A model generated the notes under the pieces. It saw only the letters and a program-made list of their open reading frames with translations. It was not told the DNA's origin and searched no databases. A stretch of 64,000 bases of DNA from DATCJA01 sp963814955 (GTDB lineage: Bacteria > Acidobacteriota > Vicinamibacteria > Vicinamibacterales > UBA2999): contig CAWFEX010000013.1 in assembly GCA_963814955.1 (NCBI GenBank), positions 62,001 to 126,000 on the forward strand, written 5' to 3'. Shown one piece after another: positions 36,031-46,104 of this stretch (positions are counted from its first letter, which is position 1; the number at the start of each line of letters is the position of its first letter). A program made the position numbers and the translations under genes.

Positions 36031-37087
36031 ATGTCTAACATAGGTCGAGCAGGAACCTCGTCGGTATTGAACGTCAGCGTGTTGATGATGCTTGCGATCG
36101 CCATTGCGATTTCCCCAGTGGCCGCCAGCGCGCAGCCGAATCCATATCCCTCGAACCCGTATCAAAGCGTCGACTGGCCCCTGCAGCTTCCTGCGAACTT
36201 CAAGTTGGGGCACGTCGTGGCCGCGGACCTCGGCCCGGACGGAAATATCTACGTGGCTCATCGATGTGGTCTGTACCAACCGGTGCGCGAGAACTGTATC
36301 GAAGGGACCAGCGCTCCGATCCTCAAGCTGGATCCATCAGGCAAGCTCCTGAAGGCCTGGGGCGAAGGCCTGATGGTCTACCCGAATGATTTGGTTTTCG
36401 ACAGAGAGGGCAACCTCTGGGTGACCGACGCGATCGGAGAGGCCAGCGTACTTCCGAAATGGACGCCTCCGCGCGGCAATCGGATCCTGAAGTTCGATCG
36501 GGAGGGGAATCTTCTGATGACGACTCGGCACGCCGGGGGTTGCTGGACTTGGGCAGTACCAGTTCAGCGACCCCAGCGGCATGACGTTCGGTCTCAATGG
36601 CGAGATTTATGTAGCCGACGGCGAAGGGCGGGTCAACGCGCGGATTGTGAAGTTCACCAGGGACGGGAAATTCATCAAGGCGTGGGGGACGCGCGGGTCC
36701 GGCCGCGACAACCTTGATCAGCCGCATGCTATTGCCGTTGACTCAACTGGCCGCGTCTTTGTGGCCGACAGGCGGAATAATCGGGTCGTTATCCTCGACG
36801 CGGACCTGCAGTACATCGCAGAGTGGCGGCAGTTTGGCCGGCCGAGTGGGTTGGCGATCGACAAGAATGACATTTTATATGTCACCGACAGTCAGACCAC
36901 CGAGGGACGCCCCGGATTTCGAAACGGCATATATATAGGAAGCGCGAAGGACGGGAAGGTAACGGCCTTCATTCCGGCCGGTCTTTCGGGAACGCCTGAG
37001 GGCATTGCGGGGCTATCCGTCGATGCATCGGGGGACACAATCTGGGGCTCAGGCGGGCTGACGGTTTTCAAGTTCGTGCGCAGGTAA
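36031..37087 (+). CDS. Secreted NHL-repeat propeller protein (one frameshift)
   Basis: The ATG at 36031 starts a signal segment (VLNVSVLMMLAIAIAISPVA). Propeller blades: LGHVVAADLGPDGNIYVAHR, VYPNDLVFDREGNLWVTDAI, FGLNGEIYVADGEGR, QPHAIAVDSTGRVFVADRRN and RPSGLAIDKNDILYVTDSQ. The frame changes near 36523, between NLLMTT and LGTPGVAGLGQYQFSDPSGM; one base restores ~352 residues. Similar in plan to the protein at 3151. No catalytic function assigned. Confidence 0.75.
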
Positions 37088-37177
37088 CAACACAGCTGTA
37101 CCACCTTGACAGGGACGCGGCGGAAGCCCGTCTCCGCACGAGTTGCCGCCTTTTCCGCTGTTACTGGGAGGTTTCTG

Positions 37178-37999
37178 GTGAAACGTTGGTTCTTCGGATT
37201 GATGCTCGTCCTAAGCGCAGTCTTCGCAATCATACCGATGCCAAGTGTGGGCCAGACCCCGCAAACGGCGCCGTATGCGCCACCCCGGACTCGCGAAGGG
37301 CAGCCGGATCTGCAGGGTATCTGGCAGGCTGTCAATACGGCGTCGTGGGACCTCGAGGCTCATAACGCGAGTATCGGTGTGCCGGCTGGCCACAGCGTCG
37401 TCGACGGGGGGCGTCATCCCGTATCAGCCGGCAGCGCTGGCGCGAAAAAAGGAAAACTTCGCCAAGCGCGCCGGAGCTCGATCCCGAAACGAAATGCTGG
37501 CTTCCCGGCGTGCCCCGTATCACCTACATGCCGCACCCGTTTCAGATCGTGCAGCAAACCGACAAAGTGACATTCCTGTACAAGTTCCAGGAATTACGTT
37601 CGCAACGTGTGGATGAACGGGAATCCGCATCCCGAAGGACCAATCGATTGGTGGATGGGTGATTCGCGTGGGAGCTGGGACGGCAACACGCTCGTGGTGG
37701 ATTTGATCCACTTCAACGACCAGACGTGGTTCGATCGCGCCGGGAACTTCCACAGCGAGGCGCTGCATGTCGTCGAGCGCTACACACCCATGAGCCCGTA
37801 TCATTTGCAGTACGAGGCAACGATCGAAGACCCCAAGGTCTTCACGCGTCCGTGGAAGATCAGCATGCCGCTCTACCGGCGCATGGAAAGGACCGCCGAG
37901 CTGCTTGAATACTCGTGCCCGGCGTATCTGCTTGAGACAGGAATGGAACGATCCGAATTCCGAATTACTTTCGCCAACGTTGAAACGCCGCATTCATGA
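37178..37999 (+). pseudogene. PW-family protein, type A copy 2 (three frameshifts)
   Basis: GTG start at 37178 after GGGAGG. Signal peptide MKRWFFGLMLVLSAVFAIIP, then YAPPRTREGQPDLQGIWQAV. Three one-base extras break it: in the six-G run at 37407-37412 (removal restores VDGGVIPYQPAALARKKENF), near 37472 (restores KRAELDPETKCWLPGVPRIT) and near 37590 (restores NYVRNVWMNGNPHPEGPIDW). The remainder, GDSRGSWDGNTLVVDLIHFN to TIEDPKVFTRPWKISMPLYR, is intact to the stop at 37999. Because each break is a single extra base, sequencing error is as likely as true decay. Upstream sequence and start are shared with the copy at 30036. Confidence 0.65.
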
Positions 38000-38012
38000 G
38001 TGAGGTATCGAC

Positions 38013-39062
38013 GTGAATCGTAGAACTGTTGCCCCCATGACAACTCTGACGGTCGTGCTCTGCCTCGTCCTCCTGGCGCCGAAGCTGGCGGCCGCTCAGG
38101 GATTCTGGGCAAAGGATGCGCCGAAGGTTCCGATGGCACCTGCCTGGATCAAAGAGAAGGCACAACTCCCGCCCTACACTCCGCCACGGACGCCGGAGGG
38201 CGTCCCGGATATGCAGGGCTTTTGGGGAGGCGCGGGGGGTGATGGCGCCGCCGACCTCGAGGACCATGAATACATGGACGCCACCACGCCGTCCCATGAG
38301 ACGTTCATTTCCGAACCGCCCGACGGGAGGGTTCCTTACACCGATTGGGCGCGGGCGAAACATCAGGAGATTCGGCGGGGCCTCGGAAGAGGGTGGCCCG
38401 GGGAACAAGGCCCGCGCAGCCACGGCGCTCCACGATCGCTGTGTCTGAATTCGCTGCCGCGCATCAACGTCGATGGCGGCCAGGAGATCATTCAGAAACA
38501 AGGCATGGTGATCATCGTCAGCAGCATGGGGTGGCATCGCGTGATCTACACCGATGGCCGTCCTGCTATTGGCGGCGATGCGAAGTTCTGGTTTGGCAAT
38601 TCGCGCGGTCGGTGGGAAGGTGACACGCTCGTCGTGGAAGTGACTGGAAACAACGGCCGAGGATGGTTCGACACCGCTGGGAACTTCTACACCCCGAACA
38701 CCAAATTCACCGAACGCTGGAGGCTCGCCGACGCGAACACGATCGATTATGAAGTGACCATCGAGGATCCCTCGATTTATACCAGGCCGTGGAAGCTCAA
38801 TTTCCCGAAGAGGCGCCCCGGTACCGGCCGGAACAATCCTGGCGGCCTTCCAGGTGCGACGTCAGGCTTGCCGTCTCGGGTGGACAAAGATCCATACGCA
38901 CAAGAAGTGTGGGAAGAGGCGTGCTTCGAGGGGAACCACGAGAACACGATCACGCAGACGAGAACTCGGCTTCAAGTGGTGGACTCCAATCGTGCCGCCC
39001 GGGAAGTGAGCCACGCCGATTTCTATCCGGCTAAGTGCCGTGCAAACGGGTTGCCGACGTAA
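38013..39062 (+). CDS. PW-family secreted protein, type B copy 2
   Basis: GTG start at 38013, preceded by GAGGT, 13 bases after the type A stop. Signal peptide (LTVVLCLVLLAPKLAAAQG), then FWAKDAPKVPMAPAWIKEKA, PPYTPPRTPEGVPDMQGFWG, DGGQEIIQKQGMVIIVSSMG, GNSRGRWEGDTLVVEVTGNN, TAGNFYTPNTKFTERWRLAD and TIEDPSIYTRPWKLNFPKRR. It is the most complete type B member. The last ~35 residues are probably in the wrong frame: a change near 38960 gives GFKWWTPIVPPGK with a stop at 39009, which matches the ending of the other copies (GFKWFGGVTPPK). Confidence 0.75.
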   Translation: MNRRTVAPMTTLTVVLCLVLLAPKLAAAQGFWAKDAPKVPMAPAWIKEKAQLPPYTPPRTPEGVPDMQGFWGGAGGDGAADLEDHEYMDATTPSHETFISEPPDGRVPYTDWARAKHQEIRRGLGRGWPGEQGPRSHGAPRSLCLNSLPRINVDGGQEIIQKQGMVIIVSSMGWHRVIYTDGRPAIGGDAKFWFGNSRGRWEGDTLVVEVTGNNGRGWFDTAGNFYTPNTKFTERWRLADANTIDYEVTIEDPSIYTRPWKLNFPKRRPGTGRNNPGGLPGATSGLPSRVDKDPYAQEVWEEACFEGNHENTITQTRTRLQVVDSNRAAREVSHADFYPAKCRANGLPT

Positions 39063-39082
39063 CCCAATCCACGCGGGGTGAT

Positions 39083-40083
39083 ATGAACCGTCGAATTGCT
39101 GTCGCCGTCGAGGCGCTCACGCTTATACGCGTGTTTCGTAGATGCTGGCGCCTGGCCGACGTGTACGGCGCAGGCGTTTTGGCCCCCGGACACGCCAAAG
39201 CTCCCGATGACCAAAACATGGATTGCGCTGAAAGCGAAGCTCCCGCCGTACAGTCCACCGCGAACGCCAGACGGCGTGCCGGATTTTCAGGGAGTATGGG
39301 GCGACTCGGGAGCCGACGGCCAGGCTGACCTTGAAGACCATGAGTGGCTGGACGTGACGACGCCACCCCAGGAAAGCGTTATTTCCGATCCACCAGAGCA
39401 GAAAGTTCCCTACCTGCCGTGGGCGCTGGCCATACGCAACGAGTTTCGGAAGGGGTTGGGGCGAGGATGGCCGGGCGAACAGGGTCCCCGCAGCCACATC
39501 GCGTCCCGGCAGTTGTGCCTGAATTCGATGCCACGCATCCACGTCGATGGCGGCCAGGAGATCATTCAGAAACCGGGCTATGGTGATCATGTCAGCAGCA
39601 CGGGTGGCATCGCGTCATCTACACCGATGGGCGCCCGCAGTTGGCGGGAATGCAGGATTCTGGTTCGGCAATTCGCGCGGACGGTGGGAAGGTGACACGC
39701 TCGTCGTCGAAGTGACTGGAAACAACGGCAGAGGATGGTTCGACTACCGCCGGGAACTTCATGACACCCCGAACACCGAATTCATCGAGCGCTGGAGGCT
39801 CGCCGACGCGAACACGATCGACTATGAGGTCACGGTCGAGGATCCGACAACCTTTACTAGATCCTGGAAGATGAACTACCCAAAGAGGCGTGACGGGACC
39901 GGCCCGACGGGCGGTCCGAGAGCCCTCCCCGGTGCGACGACGGGCTTGCCATCGCGTGTGGCTGACAACCCGTATGCGAAGGAAGTCTGGGAAGAGGCGT
40001 GCTTCGAGGGCAATCACGAGAACACGATTACGCTGCGCGAAATCGGCTTCAAGTGGTTCGGCGGAGTGACTCCTCCGAAATGA
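39083..40083 (+). pseudogene. PW-family protein, type B copy 3 (several frameshifts)
   Basis: Probable ATG at 39083 (MNRRIAVAV). The coding signal then moves through other frames: FVDAGAWPTCTAQAFWPPDT, PPYSPPRTPDGVPDFQGVWG and DGGQEIIQKPG in one, and GNAGFWFGNSRGRWEGDTLV, NTEFIERWRLADANTIDYEV and GFKWFGGVTPPK in another, with breaks near 39140, 39580-39650 and 39745-39770. The parts align closely with the copy at 38013, so this is a tandem duplicate. At least four indels make it a pseudogene as read; poor base quality is an alternative. Confidence 0.6.
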
Positions 40084-40147
40084 ATTCAGCGGTGAAGGCT
40101 TGGCAAGAAGGCGCGGTCATTCGGCGGCTTGCTGACCGTCTGAGGCG

Positions 40148-41431
40148 ATGATGAGAACAAAAGCGTTGATAGTTTTGGTCTGGATAGTCACCGCCATTTC
40201 GGGGCAGGCTCAAGATGGATCTGTGGGCGCAGCGGCCCGCTCAACTCTCTACGCCGTTGTTGGCAAAGAGATGACCCAGTACGTCGTGGACACGGACAAG
40301 ATGACGTTGACACGTCGCGGCACAGTGACGCTGCCGGCGAACCCTCAGTACGCGTGGCCTCATCCGTCCAGGAAGTATTTGTACGTCATCTTCAGCAATG
40401 GTGGGGCCAGCTACGTTGGTAGCCGGACGGGCAATTGGCCATTAGGCGACGATCACGGCTTGAGTGCGTTCCGCGTCGACCCCTCCGGCGCCCTTGAGCC
40501 TCACGGTCGGACGGTCGCGCTGAAGGCTCGCCCGATCCAGCTTGCCGTTGATCCCCCTGCCAAGCATGTGCTGGTCGCGTACAGCGTCCCCAGTGGCGTG
40601 ACCGTGCACAAACTCGACCCCGATGGAACCCTTGGCGCGGAAGTACCGCCCTCCGGGCAGTTGGATCTGGGAACCTATGCGCATCACGTGCAGGCGGATC
40701 CGTCTAACAGATTCGTGGCGCTGGTCACGCGCGGGAATGGCCCGCAGCCTGGCAAACCGGAAGATCCGGGCGGGCTGAAAATTTTTGCTTACAAGGACGG
40801 TGTGCTGGCGAACCTGAAGTCGATCGCACCGAACAAGGGCTTCAACTTCCAGCCGCGGGATGTCGCTTTTCATCGAACCAAACCGTGGCTTTTCCTGACC
40901 TGGGAGCGGCAGGGACAGCTGGAGGTATACCGGATCAACAACGGATCGGTTGATGAGCCGTCGCTGTTCCGCAAGAACACACTGGCGGATCCGGCCAACG
41001 TTCGCCCTATGCAGGCGGCATCCGCCGTCCATCTGCATCCGAATGGCAGGTTCGCGTACGTAGGCAACCGGGCAACCGCGGTAACTCAGATCGACGGCAA
41101 GGCGGTGCTTGTTGGTGGAGAGAACAACATCGCGGTCTTTGAAATCAATCAGAGCACCGGCGAGCCCACGCTCATTCAGAACGCCGATGCCCACGGAATT
41201 CGGCCGCGCTCGTTTTCCGTAGATCCCAGTGGCCGAATGCTGGTCGTTGGCAACCAGAATGAGTTCAACGTTCGTGATGACAAGACCAAGGAAGTGCGCA
41301 AGGTTCCTGCCGGCATGAGCGTCTTCCGCATCGGCAGCGATGGCAAACTGGAGTTCGTGCGCAAGTACGACGTGCCTACCGAGGAGCCCGACAAGTCGCT
41401 GTTCTGGGTCGGATTTGTGCCTTTGCCGTAG
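40148..41431 (+). CDS. Secreted lactonase-family seven-bladed propeller protein
   Basis: A 427-residue product (ATG 40148 or 40151). Signal peptide ends near SGQAQDG. Propeller elements of the 6-phosphogluconolactonase (PF10282) type: STLYAVVGKEMTQYVVDTD, HHVQADPSNRFVALVTRGNG, RDVAFHRTKPWLFLTWERQG, VHLHPNGRFAYVGNRA and RSFSVDPSGRMLVVGNQNEF. Exported members may act on lactones or simply bind ligands; activity is not proven. It closes the co-directional island and is convergent with the methyltransferase. Confidence 0.85.
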   Translation: MMRTKALIVLVWIVTAISGQAQDGSVGAAARSTLYAVVGKEMTQYVVDTDKMTLTRRGTVTLPANPQYAWPHPSRKYLYVIFSNGGASYVGSRTGNWPLGDDHGLSAFRVDPSGALEPHGRTVALKARPIQLAVDPPAKHVLVAYSVPSGVTVHKLDPDGTLGAEVPPSGQLDLGTYAHHVQADPSNRFVALVTRGNGPQPGKPEDPGGLKIFAYKDGVLANLKSIAPNKGFNFQPRDVAFHRTKPWLFLTWERQGQLEVYRINNGSVDEPSLFRKNTLADPANVRPMQAASAVHLHPNGRFAYVGNRATAVTQIDGKAVLVGGENNIAVFEINQSTGEPTLIQNADAHGIRPRSFSVDPSGRMLVVGNQNEFNVRDDKTKEVRKVPAGMSVFRIGSDGKLEFVRKYDVPTEEPDKSLFWVGFVPLP

Positions 41432-41495
41432 CTACATCAGACGGTTCGGCTCCGACCGGTAAACGCGGCACGGACTTTTTCGTCGAATCCCGGCC

Positions 41496-42314
41496 TCAAC
41501 GGGCGACGGTAACGCGCAGGAAGGTCGCGGGAATCGACGTCGCGCCTGTCACCTCGCTCTTGTTCTGACGCTCGAAGAGGACCTCGAGCTCCGCCTGAAG
41601 TTCCGCGGCTTTGCCGTTCTGTTCGGCGGCGGCAAACGCGTTCATCGTGGGACCGTAGTAGTTCCTGAAGTCCGCGACAAACGCAGGCGGTGAGTTCGGA
41701 GAGCGGAAGGTATACGTCTCTCTGGAGAATGAGACGTTCTCGGCTGGAACCCCCGCTGCCACGAACCGCTCGATCACGTTGCTGTCGATCCCCCATGTCA
41801 TCGGACTGACGAAGCCTTCAGGCGGTGGCGGCGAGTAGGCGGAGCTGATTTTCAGGATCTGTGCAACGAGCGTCGGATCGCCGGGAATCCAGTTCCCCAT
41901 GACGATCCGCCCGCCGGGGCGCGTTACACGCACCATCTCCCTGGCCACGTCGAACGGCTTTGGCGCAAACATCGCTCCGAAGATGCTGACCACGAGGTCG
42001 AAGCTCCGATCGGCGAGGTCGCTCAGATTGGTGGCATCGCCTTCCTGGAACCGGCAGTTCGCAAGGCCCTCTGCCTGCGCGCGCCTGTTCCCGGCTTCGA
42101 CCAGATTGCTGGCGATGTCGACACCGAGGACGTCGGCGCCCAACCTGGCCGCCGGCAGGGCGGTCGTCCCGTCGCCGCATCCCAGGTCGAGCACCTTCAT
42201 TCCCGGCGTGATACCGAGTCCGGCGACGAGGGCCGCTCCGCTCTCGCGCATGGTCGCCGCGATGCGCGTGAAGTCGCCCTTTTCCCACAGTGCCTTGTTC
42301 GCATTCATTGACAT
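41496..42314 (-). CDS. Class I SAM-dependent methyltransferase
   Basis: A 272-residue product with motif I VLDLGCGDGTTALPAARLGA, the acidic end of strand 2 in LGVDIASNLVE, motif II-like EGDATNLSDLADRSFDLVVS and a post-motif VTRPGGRIVMGNW. This is a UbiE-like small-molecule methyltransferase; the substrate cannot be told. ATG at 42314 or 42308. Cytoplasmic. It stands alone between the propeller gene (convergent) and a cytochrome c gene (divergent, 160-bp gap). Confidence 0.85.
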   Translation of the reverse strand: MSMNANKALWEKGDFTRIAATMRESGAALVAGLGITPGMKVLDLGCGDGTTALPAARLGADVLGVDIASNLVEAGNRRAQAEGLANCRFQEGDATNLSDLADRSFDLVVSIFGAMFAPKPFDVAREMVRVTRPGGRIVMGNWIPGDPTLVAQILKISSAYSPPPPEGFVSPMTWGIDSNVIERFVAAGVPAENVSFSRETYTFRSPNSPPAFVADFRNYYGPTMNAFAAAEQNGKAAELQAELEVLFERQNKSEVTGATSIPATFLRVTVAR

Positions 42315-42474
42315 ATTTCAGGAAAGCAGTGGCAGAACGGTGAGTATAGTTCATCGGTCACTGTCGGCGATGCACGGCTCGCACCCTTCCAAGGTTGAGC
42401 CGGGGCCTGCAGGTCGAGACTGCGGGGCGCGGCATCGGCTCCGCTCGGTTTTGATCGCATGCGAGCGTCGCGAG

Positions 42475-43239
42475 ATGGCGGTCGGGTATAGTCAGCGGCT
42501 GGTGCAGGTGTTCACCGTATTCGTGATTCTTACGACCCTGCTGTCGACGGCGACCGCAGTTTCGGTGTTGCACGCCCAGGAAGCCGCAAAGACCCGCACT
42601 GTCTGGGACGGCGCCTACACGGACGCGCAGGCGACGCGTGGCGAGGCGCGCTATCGCGTGAGCTGCAGTGGCTGCCACGGCGAGGGCCCGCGCCGTGGCG
42701 AGGCGTTCATGCGCGACTGGAGCGGCAGCGACGTCGGCAGCCTTTTCGCCCGCACAAAGGCTTCGATGCCGCCAGGGGAGCCGGGGAGTCTCAGCGACGC
42801 CGAGTACCTCGACGTGGTCGCCTACATGCTTCGCGTCAACGATTTCCCCGCGGGGCGCGAAGAGCTCCGGGCCGAGACCATCGGCAGCATCCGTGTCGAG
42901 GGGCGCAGCGGTCCCGAGCCGGTGCCGAATTTCGCGCTCGTGCGCGTCGTCGGCTGCCTGGGTGCCGGCCCTGGCACCGATTGGACGATGACGAACGGCA
43001 GCGCGCCCGTTCGCACGCGCGATCCGGCCGCGTCGACGGGTGAGGAGCTGAAGGGATCCGAAGCCGCCGCGCTCGGCAGCGCGACGTTCCGGCTGATGAA
43101 TGTCTACCCGCGGCCCGAGGCGTACACGGGCCACAAGGTGGAAGCAAAAGGGTTCTTGATCAGGGATCCGAACGGTGACCGGATCAACGCGACTGCGGTG
43201 CAAAGCCTCGCGCCGCTCTGCGAGAGGACTGTGCCGTAG
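42475..43239 (+). CDS. Secreted monoheme cytochrome c
   Basis: A 254-residue product from the ATG at 42475, which opens the signal segment (VFTVFVILTTLLSTATAVSV). Heme site CSGCHG follows YRVSCSG, and the likely Met ligand is in TKASMPPGEPGSLSDAEYLD, a standard class I cytochrome c ending with VVAYMLRVNDFPAG. The C-terminal ~110 residues (VPNFALVRVVGCLGAGPGTD ... VYPRPEAYTGHKVEAKGFLI) form a second beta-rich domain that I know only from unnamed acidobacterial cytochromes. Probable periplasmic electron carrier. Confidence 0.8.
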   Translation: MAVGYSQRLVQVFTVFVILTTLLSTATAVSVLHAQEAAKTRTVWDGAYTDAQATRGEARYRVSCSGCHGEGPRRGEAFMRDWSGSDVGSLFARTKASMPPGEPGSLSDAEYLDVVAYMLRVNDFPAGREELRAETIGSIRVEGRSGPEPVPNFALVRVVGCLGAGPGTDWTMTNGSAPVRTRDPAASTGEELKGSEAAALGSATFRLMNVYPRPEAYTGHKVEAKGFLIRDPNGDRINATAVQSLAPLCERTVP

Positions 43240-43250
43240 ACGCTACGGCT

Positions 43251-44655
43251 CTATCGTCCCGATTCCATCACCTCGCGAATCGCGGCCGCCGTCACCGGCG
43301 AGCTGATGATGTTCATCCCGCGCTGCACGCCTTCCGCAATCTTGAGCGGCGTCCACCCGCGCTTGTCGGGACGATTCCACACGTCCATCCGCGCGCCCCG
43401 CTCAGCCAGGTAGCGCACCACCGACGGCGCGTGCTTGAGCGCGGCGCCGTGCATGGCGGTCTCGCCGTCGTTGTCGACGGCATTCAGATCGTTGCCGAGC
43501 TCGAGCGCGACTTTGACCGCCTCCAGGACCTCGGGCTCGGTGCCCGGGTCCTCGCCCGGGTTCTGCGTCCCGACGCCGGCGGCCACCATGAGCGGCGTCG
43601 TGTTGTCCTCGGTCGGCAGCTTCGGATCGGCGCCGAGCTCCACGAGCAGCCGCATCAGCTCGAAATCGGCGGTCCGCGCAGCGAGCAGGAACGGCGTCGC
43701 GCCGATCGAGTTCAGCGTGGTCAGCCCCATCTGCGGCCGCTTCGTCGCGCGCGCGTTCACGTCGGCGCCGTTGGCGACGAGCTTTCGGACGAACTCGAGG
43801 CTGCGTCATGTTGCCGGATCCCGGCGGCGCGGGATCGTTGCTGCCGGCGATGCCCATCTTGCGCACCCAGGAGATCTGGTGCAGCGCCGTCCAGCCGCGC
43901 GGCGCTGTGTTCGCATCGACGCCCTGATCGAGGAGCCACGCCGCGAGCTCGAAGTGGGCGTTGGCGGCGGCAAGCAGGAACACGTTGAGCCCCGCCTCCG
44001 GCGGCCCAGGTGGCCCGGGCGTCGTATCTTCCGGCGCTGGCTCGTCGATCGGGGTCGTCGAGGGAATTGCGTCATTCAGGTTCGCGCCGGCGGCGACGAG
44101 CGCCTTCGTGGCGGCGATCTGGCCCTCGCGCGCCGCAAACAGCAGCGCTGTGAAGCCGCCGTTCGAGCGCGCATGGACATCGGCGCCCCGCGCGAGCAGC
44201 GCCTCGATCACCGCGGCATGCCCTTCGGCCGCCGCCCACATCAGCGCCGTCTGTCCGCGCCACGCTTCCTTGGCGTTCACATTGGCTCCGTTTCGCAGCA
44301 GCACGTTCACGGCGTCCACCTTCCCGGTGCGCGCGGCGGTCATGAGGACCGTCTCGCCGCCCGGGAGCACCGTGCTCGCCTCAGCGCCGGCCTTCAGGAG
44401 CAGTTCGATCGCCGCCGCGCTTCCGTTGAGGCACGCAAGCCAGAGCGGCGTCACGCCGTACCGATTCGCCGCCTTCACGTCGGCGCCGGCCGCGATCAGC
44501 CGCGTCATTGCCTGGATGTCGTCGACATACGCCGCTTCGTGAAGCGGCGTCGTGCCATCGGTCCGCACACCGGACGGCTGGGCGGATGTTACGCGGGCCG
44601 TGCCCGCGACAAGCAGCACCAGCGTCACGAACCCGACGACGGCTTTGGCGTGCAT
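43251..44655 (-). CDS. Secreted ankyrin-repeat protein (one frameshift)
   Basis: The ATG at 44655 follows GAGGAGAGG and starts a signal peptide (AVVGFVTLVLLVAGTARVTS). Eight or more ankyrin repeats follow, e.g. DGTTPLHEAAYVDDIQAMTR, YGVTPLWLACLNGSAAAIEL, AWRGQTALMWAAAEGHAAVI and, after the break, NTTPLMVAAGVGTQNPGEDP. One base near 43803 disrupts the frame between NMT and SLEFVRKLVANGADVNARAT. Joined length ~468 residues. It is the last gene of a three-gene operon with DUF1552 and DUF1592 proteins, an arrangement I recall from acidobacteria. A protein-binding role in the periplasm is likely. Confidence 0.8.
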
Positions 44656-44662
44656 CCTCTCC

Positions 44663-46009
44663 TCAGACGTTGAGCGGTTCGAGAATTTCCTCAACCTTGC
44701 CCGTGCTGTCGACGAATCTCTCGAGTTGGACGCCGACCTTGTCGAGCAGCGTCAGGTGGAGATTGGCGAGCGGCGTCTGCTGCGCGTACTTGATGTGACG
44801 CGCGCCGCGCAGTCGACCGGCGCCACCGCCGGCCACGACTATCGGCAGGTTCGAATGGTCGTGGACGTCCGGATTGCCCATACCGCTGCCGAGCAGGTAC
44901 ATCGAGTGGTCGAGCAGCGTGCCATCGCCGTCGGCCGTTTCCTTCAGCCGCTGCACCAGGTAAGCGAACAGCGACACGTGATGCGCGTTGATCTTGGCGA
45001 GCTTGGCCAGCTTCTCGGGATCGTTCGTGTGGTGCGACACCGGGTGGTGCGGCTCGGGCACACCGATGTGCGGATAGGTCCGCGTGCTGGTCTCGCGCGC
45101 CAGCTGGAACGTGATGACTCGCGTCATGTCGGTCTGCAGCGCGAGCACCTGGAGGTCGAACATCAGCTTCACGTGGTCTTCCCACACGGCCGGCACGGTT
45201 GCCGGGCGGTCGAGATCTATCGAGACGCCGTCGGTGCTCGCCTGCTCGGCGCGTTGAATCCGGCGTTCGACTTCGCGCACCGAATCGAGGTACTGCGCCA
45301 GCCGCGTGCGATCGACGGCGCCGAGCTCACGGCGCAGCCGCGCCATATCGGCGGTCATCCAGTCGAGGATGCTGCCGTTGCGCTGGAGGTCGGCGCGCCG
45401 GCGCTCCGGCGGGCCGCCGTCGCCAAACAGGCGCTCGAACACCACGCGCGGATCCGCCTCGGTCGGGAGCGGGGTCGTCGGTGACGACCAGGACAGGTTG
45501 TTCTGATACGCACAGGCGAAGCCGTTGTCGCAGTTGCCCACTTGCGCAATGAGATCGGTGCCGAGCTCGAGCGACGGGATCGGCGTCTCGCGTCCGATCG
45601 CCTTGGCCGCGATCTGGTCGACCGTGATTCCGAGCTCGTAGTCGCTGCCTTCCGTGCGCTTCGCCTGGGCGCAGCTCAGGAACGTGCAGTTGGCCGACGC
45701 GTGGTTGCCGGTTGTATAGGCGTTTCGCAGTTCGAGGTTGCTGATGGCGGTGACCTGATCGAGGAACGGCATCAGCGACTGGAGCGACGGCGACAGCTCG
45801 GTTATCCGGCCCTCCGCGGCCGGGACCCACTGCATCCAGTTTGCGCCCATCGGGATGTAGACGAACCCGAGGCGGCGCACGGGTCGCGCAGCGGTCTGCG
45901 CAAGCGCCGAGGCAGCAGGCACCATCGCATCGAGCAGCGGGATCGCCAGCATCGTCCCCATGCCGTGCAGGAACGTCCGCCGGGGAAATGAAGTTTTCGT
46001 GATGAACAT
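44663..46009 (-). CDS. DUF1552 protein with Tat-like signal
   Basis: A 448-residue product; GGGAG lies seven bases before the ATG. The N-terminus FPRRTFLHGMGTMLAIPLL is a twin-arginine-like signal typical of DUF1552. Then RLGFVYIPMGANWMQWVPAA, ISNLELRNAYTTGNHASANC, LELGTDLIAQVGNCDNGFAC, DPRVVFERLFGDG and HVSLFAYLVQRLKETADGDG. The family resembles sulfatase-like proteins (DUF1501 relatives) and is almost always next to a DUF1592/1588 cytochrome, as here. Function unknown; the pair may work on a polymer or wall component. Confidence 0.9.
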   Translation of the reverse strand: MFITKTSFPRRTFLHGMGTMLAIPLLDAMVPAASALAQTAARPVRRLGFVYIPMGANWMQWVPAAEGRITELSPSLQSLMPFLDQVTAISNLELRNAYTTGNHASANCTFLSCAQAKRTEGSDYELGITVDQIAAKAIGRETPIPSLELGTDLIAQVGNCDNGFACAYQNNLSWSSPTTPLPTEADPRVVFERLFGDGGPPERRRADLQRNGSILDWMTADMARLRRELGAVDRTRLAQYLDSVREVERRIQRAEQASTDGVSIDLDRPATVPAVWEDHVKLMFDLQVLALQTDMTRVITFQLARETSTRTYPHIGVPEPHHPVSHHTNDPEKLAKLAKINAHHVSLFAYLVQRLKETADGDGTLLDHSMYLLGSGMGNPDVHDHSNLPIVVAGGGAGRLRGARHIKYAQQTPLANLHLTLLDKVGVQLERFVDSTGKVEEILEPLNV

Positions 46010-46060
46010 ATGCGACTCCCACGCACGCTGAAGCGTACGCTCTACACCATCACCTGTAGC

Positions 46061-46104
46061 GCGCAGGCTTTAGCCTGCGCGATCAATTGCCTGCGCGATC
46101 AATT
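46061..46104. repeat. REP-like hairpin plus 16-bp tandem duplication at the 3' end of the DUF1592 gene
   Basis: GCGCAGGC (46061-46068), TTTA and GCCTGCGC (46073-46080) form a perfect 8-bp hairpin with the same loop as the one at 14667. The right arm plus eight bases, GCCTGCGCGATCAATT, is then perfectly repeated (46073-46088 and 46089-46104). The second copy includes the DUF1592 stop codon. Confidence 0.65.

Noticed and set aside
30270..40000. Programmed ribosomal frameshifting in PW-family and TonB genes
   Set aside because: Breaks occur at different, non-homologous points in paralogues, in both directions, without a common slippery site.
43435..44673. 412-codon plus-strand frame opposite the ankyrin gene
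   Set aside because: Low-complexity antisense peptide; the repeats on the minus strand explain the sequence.
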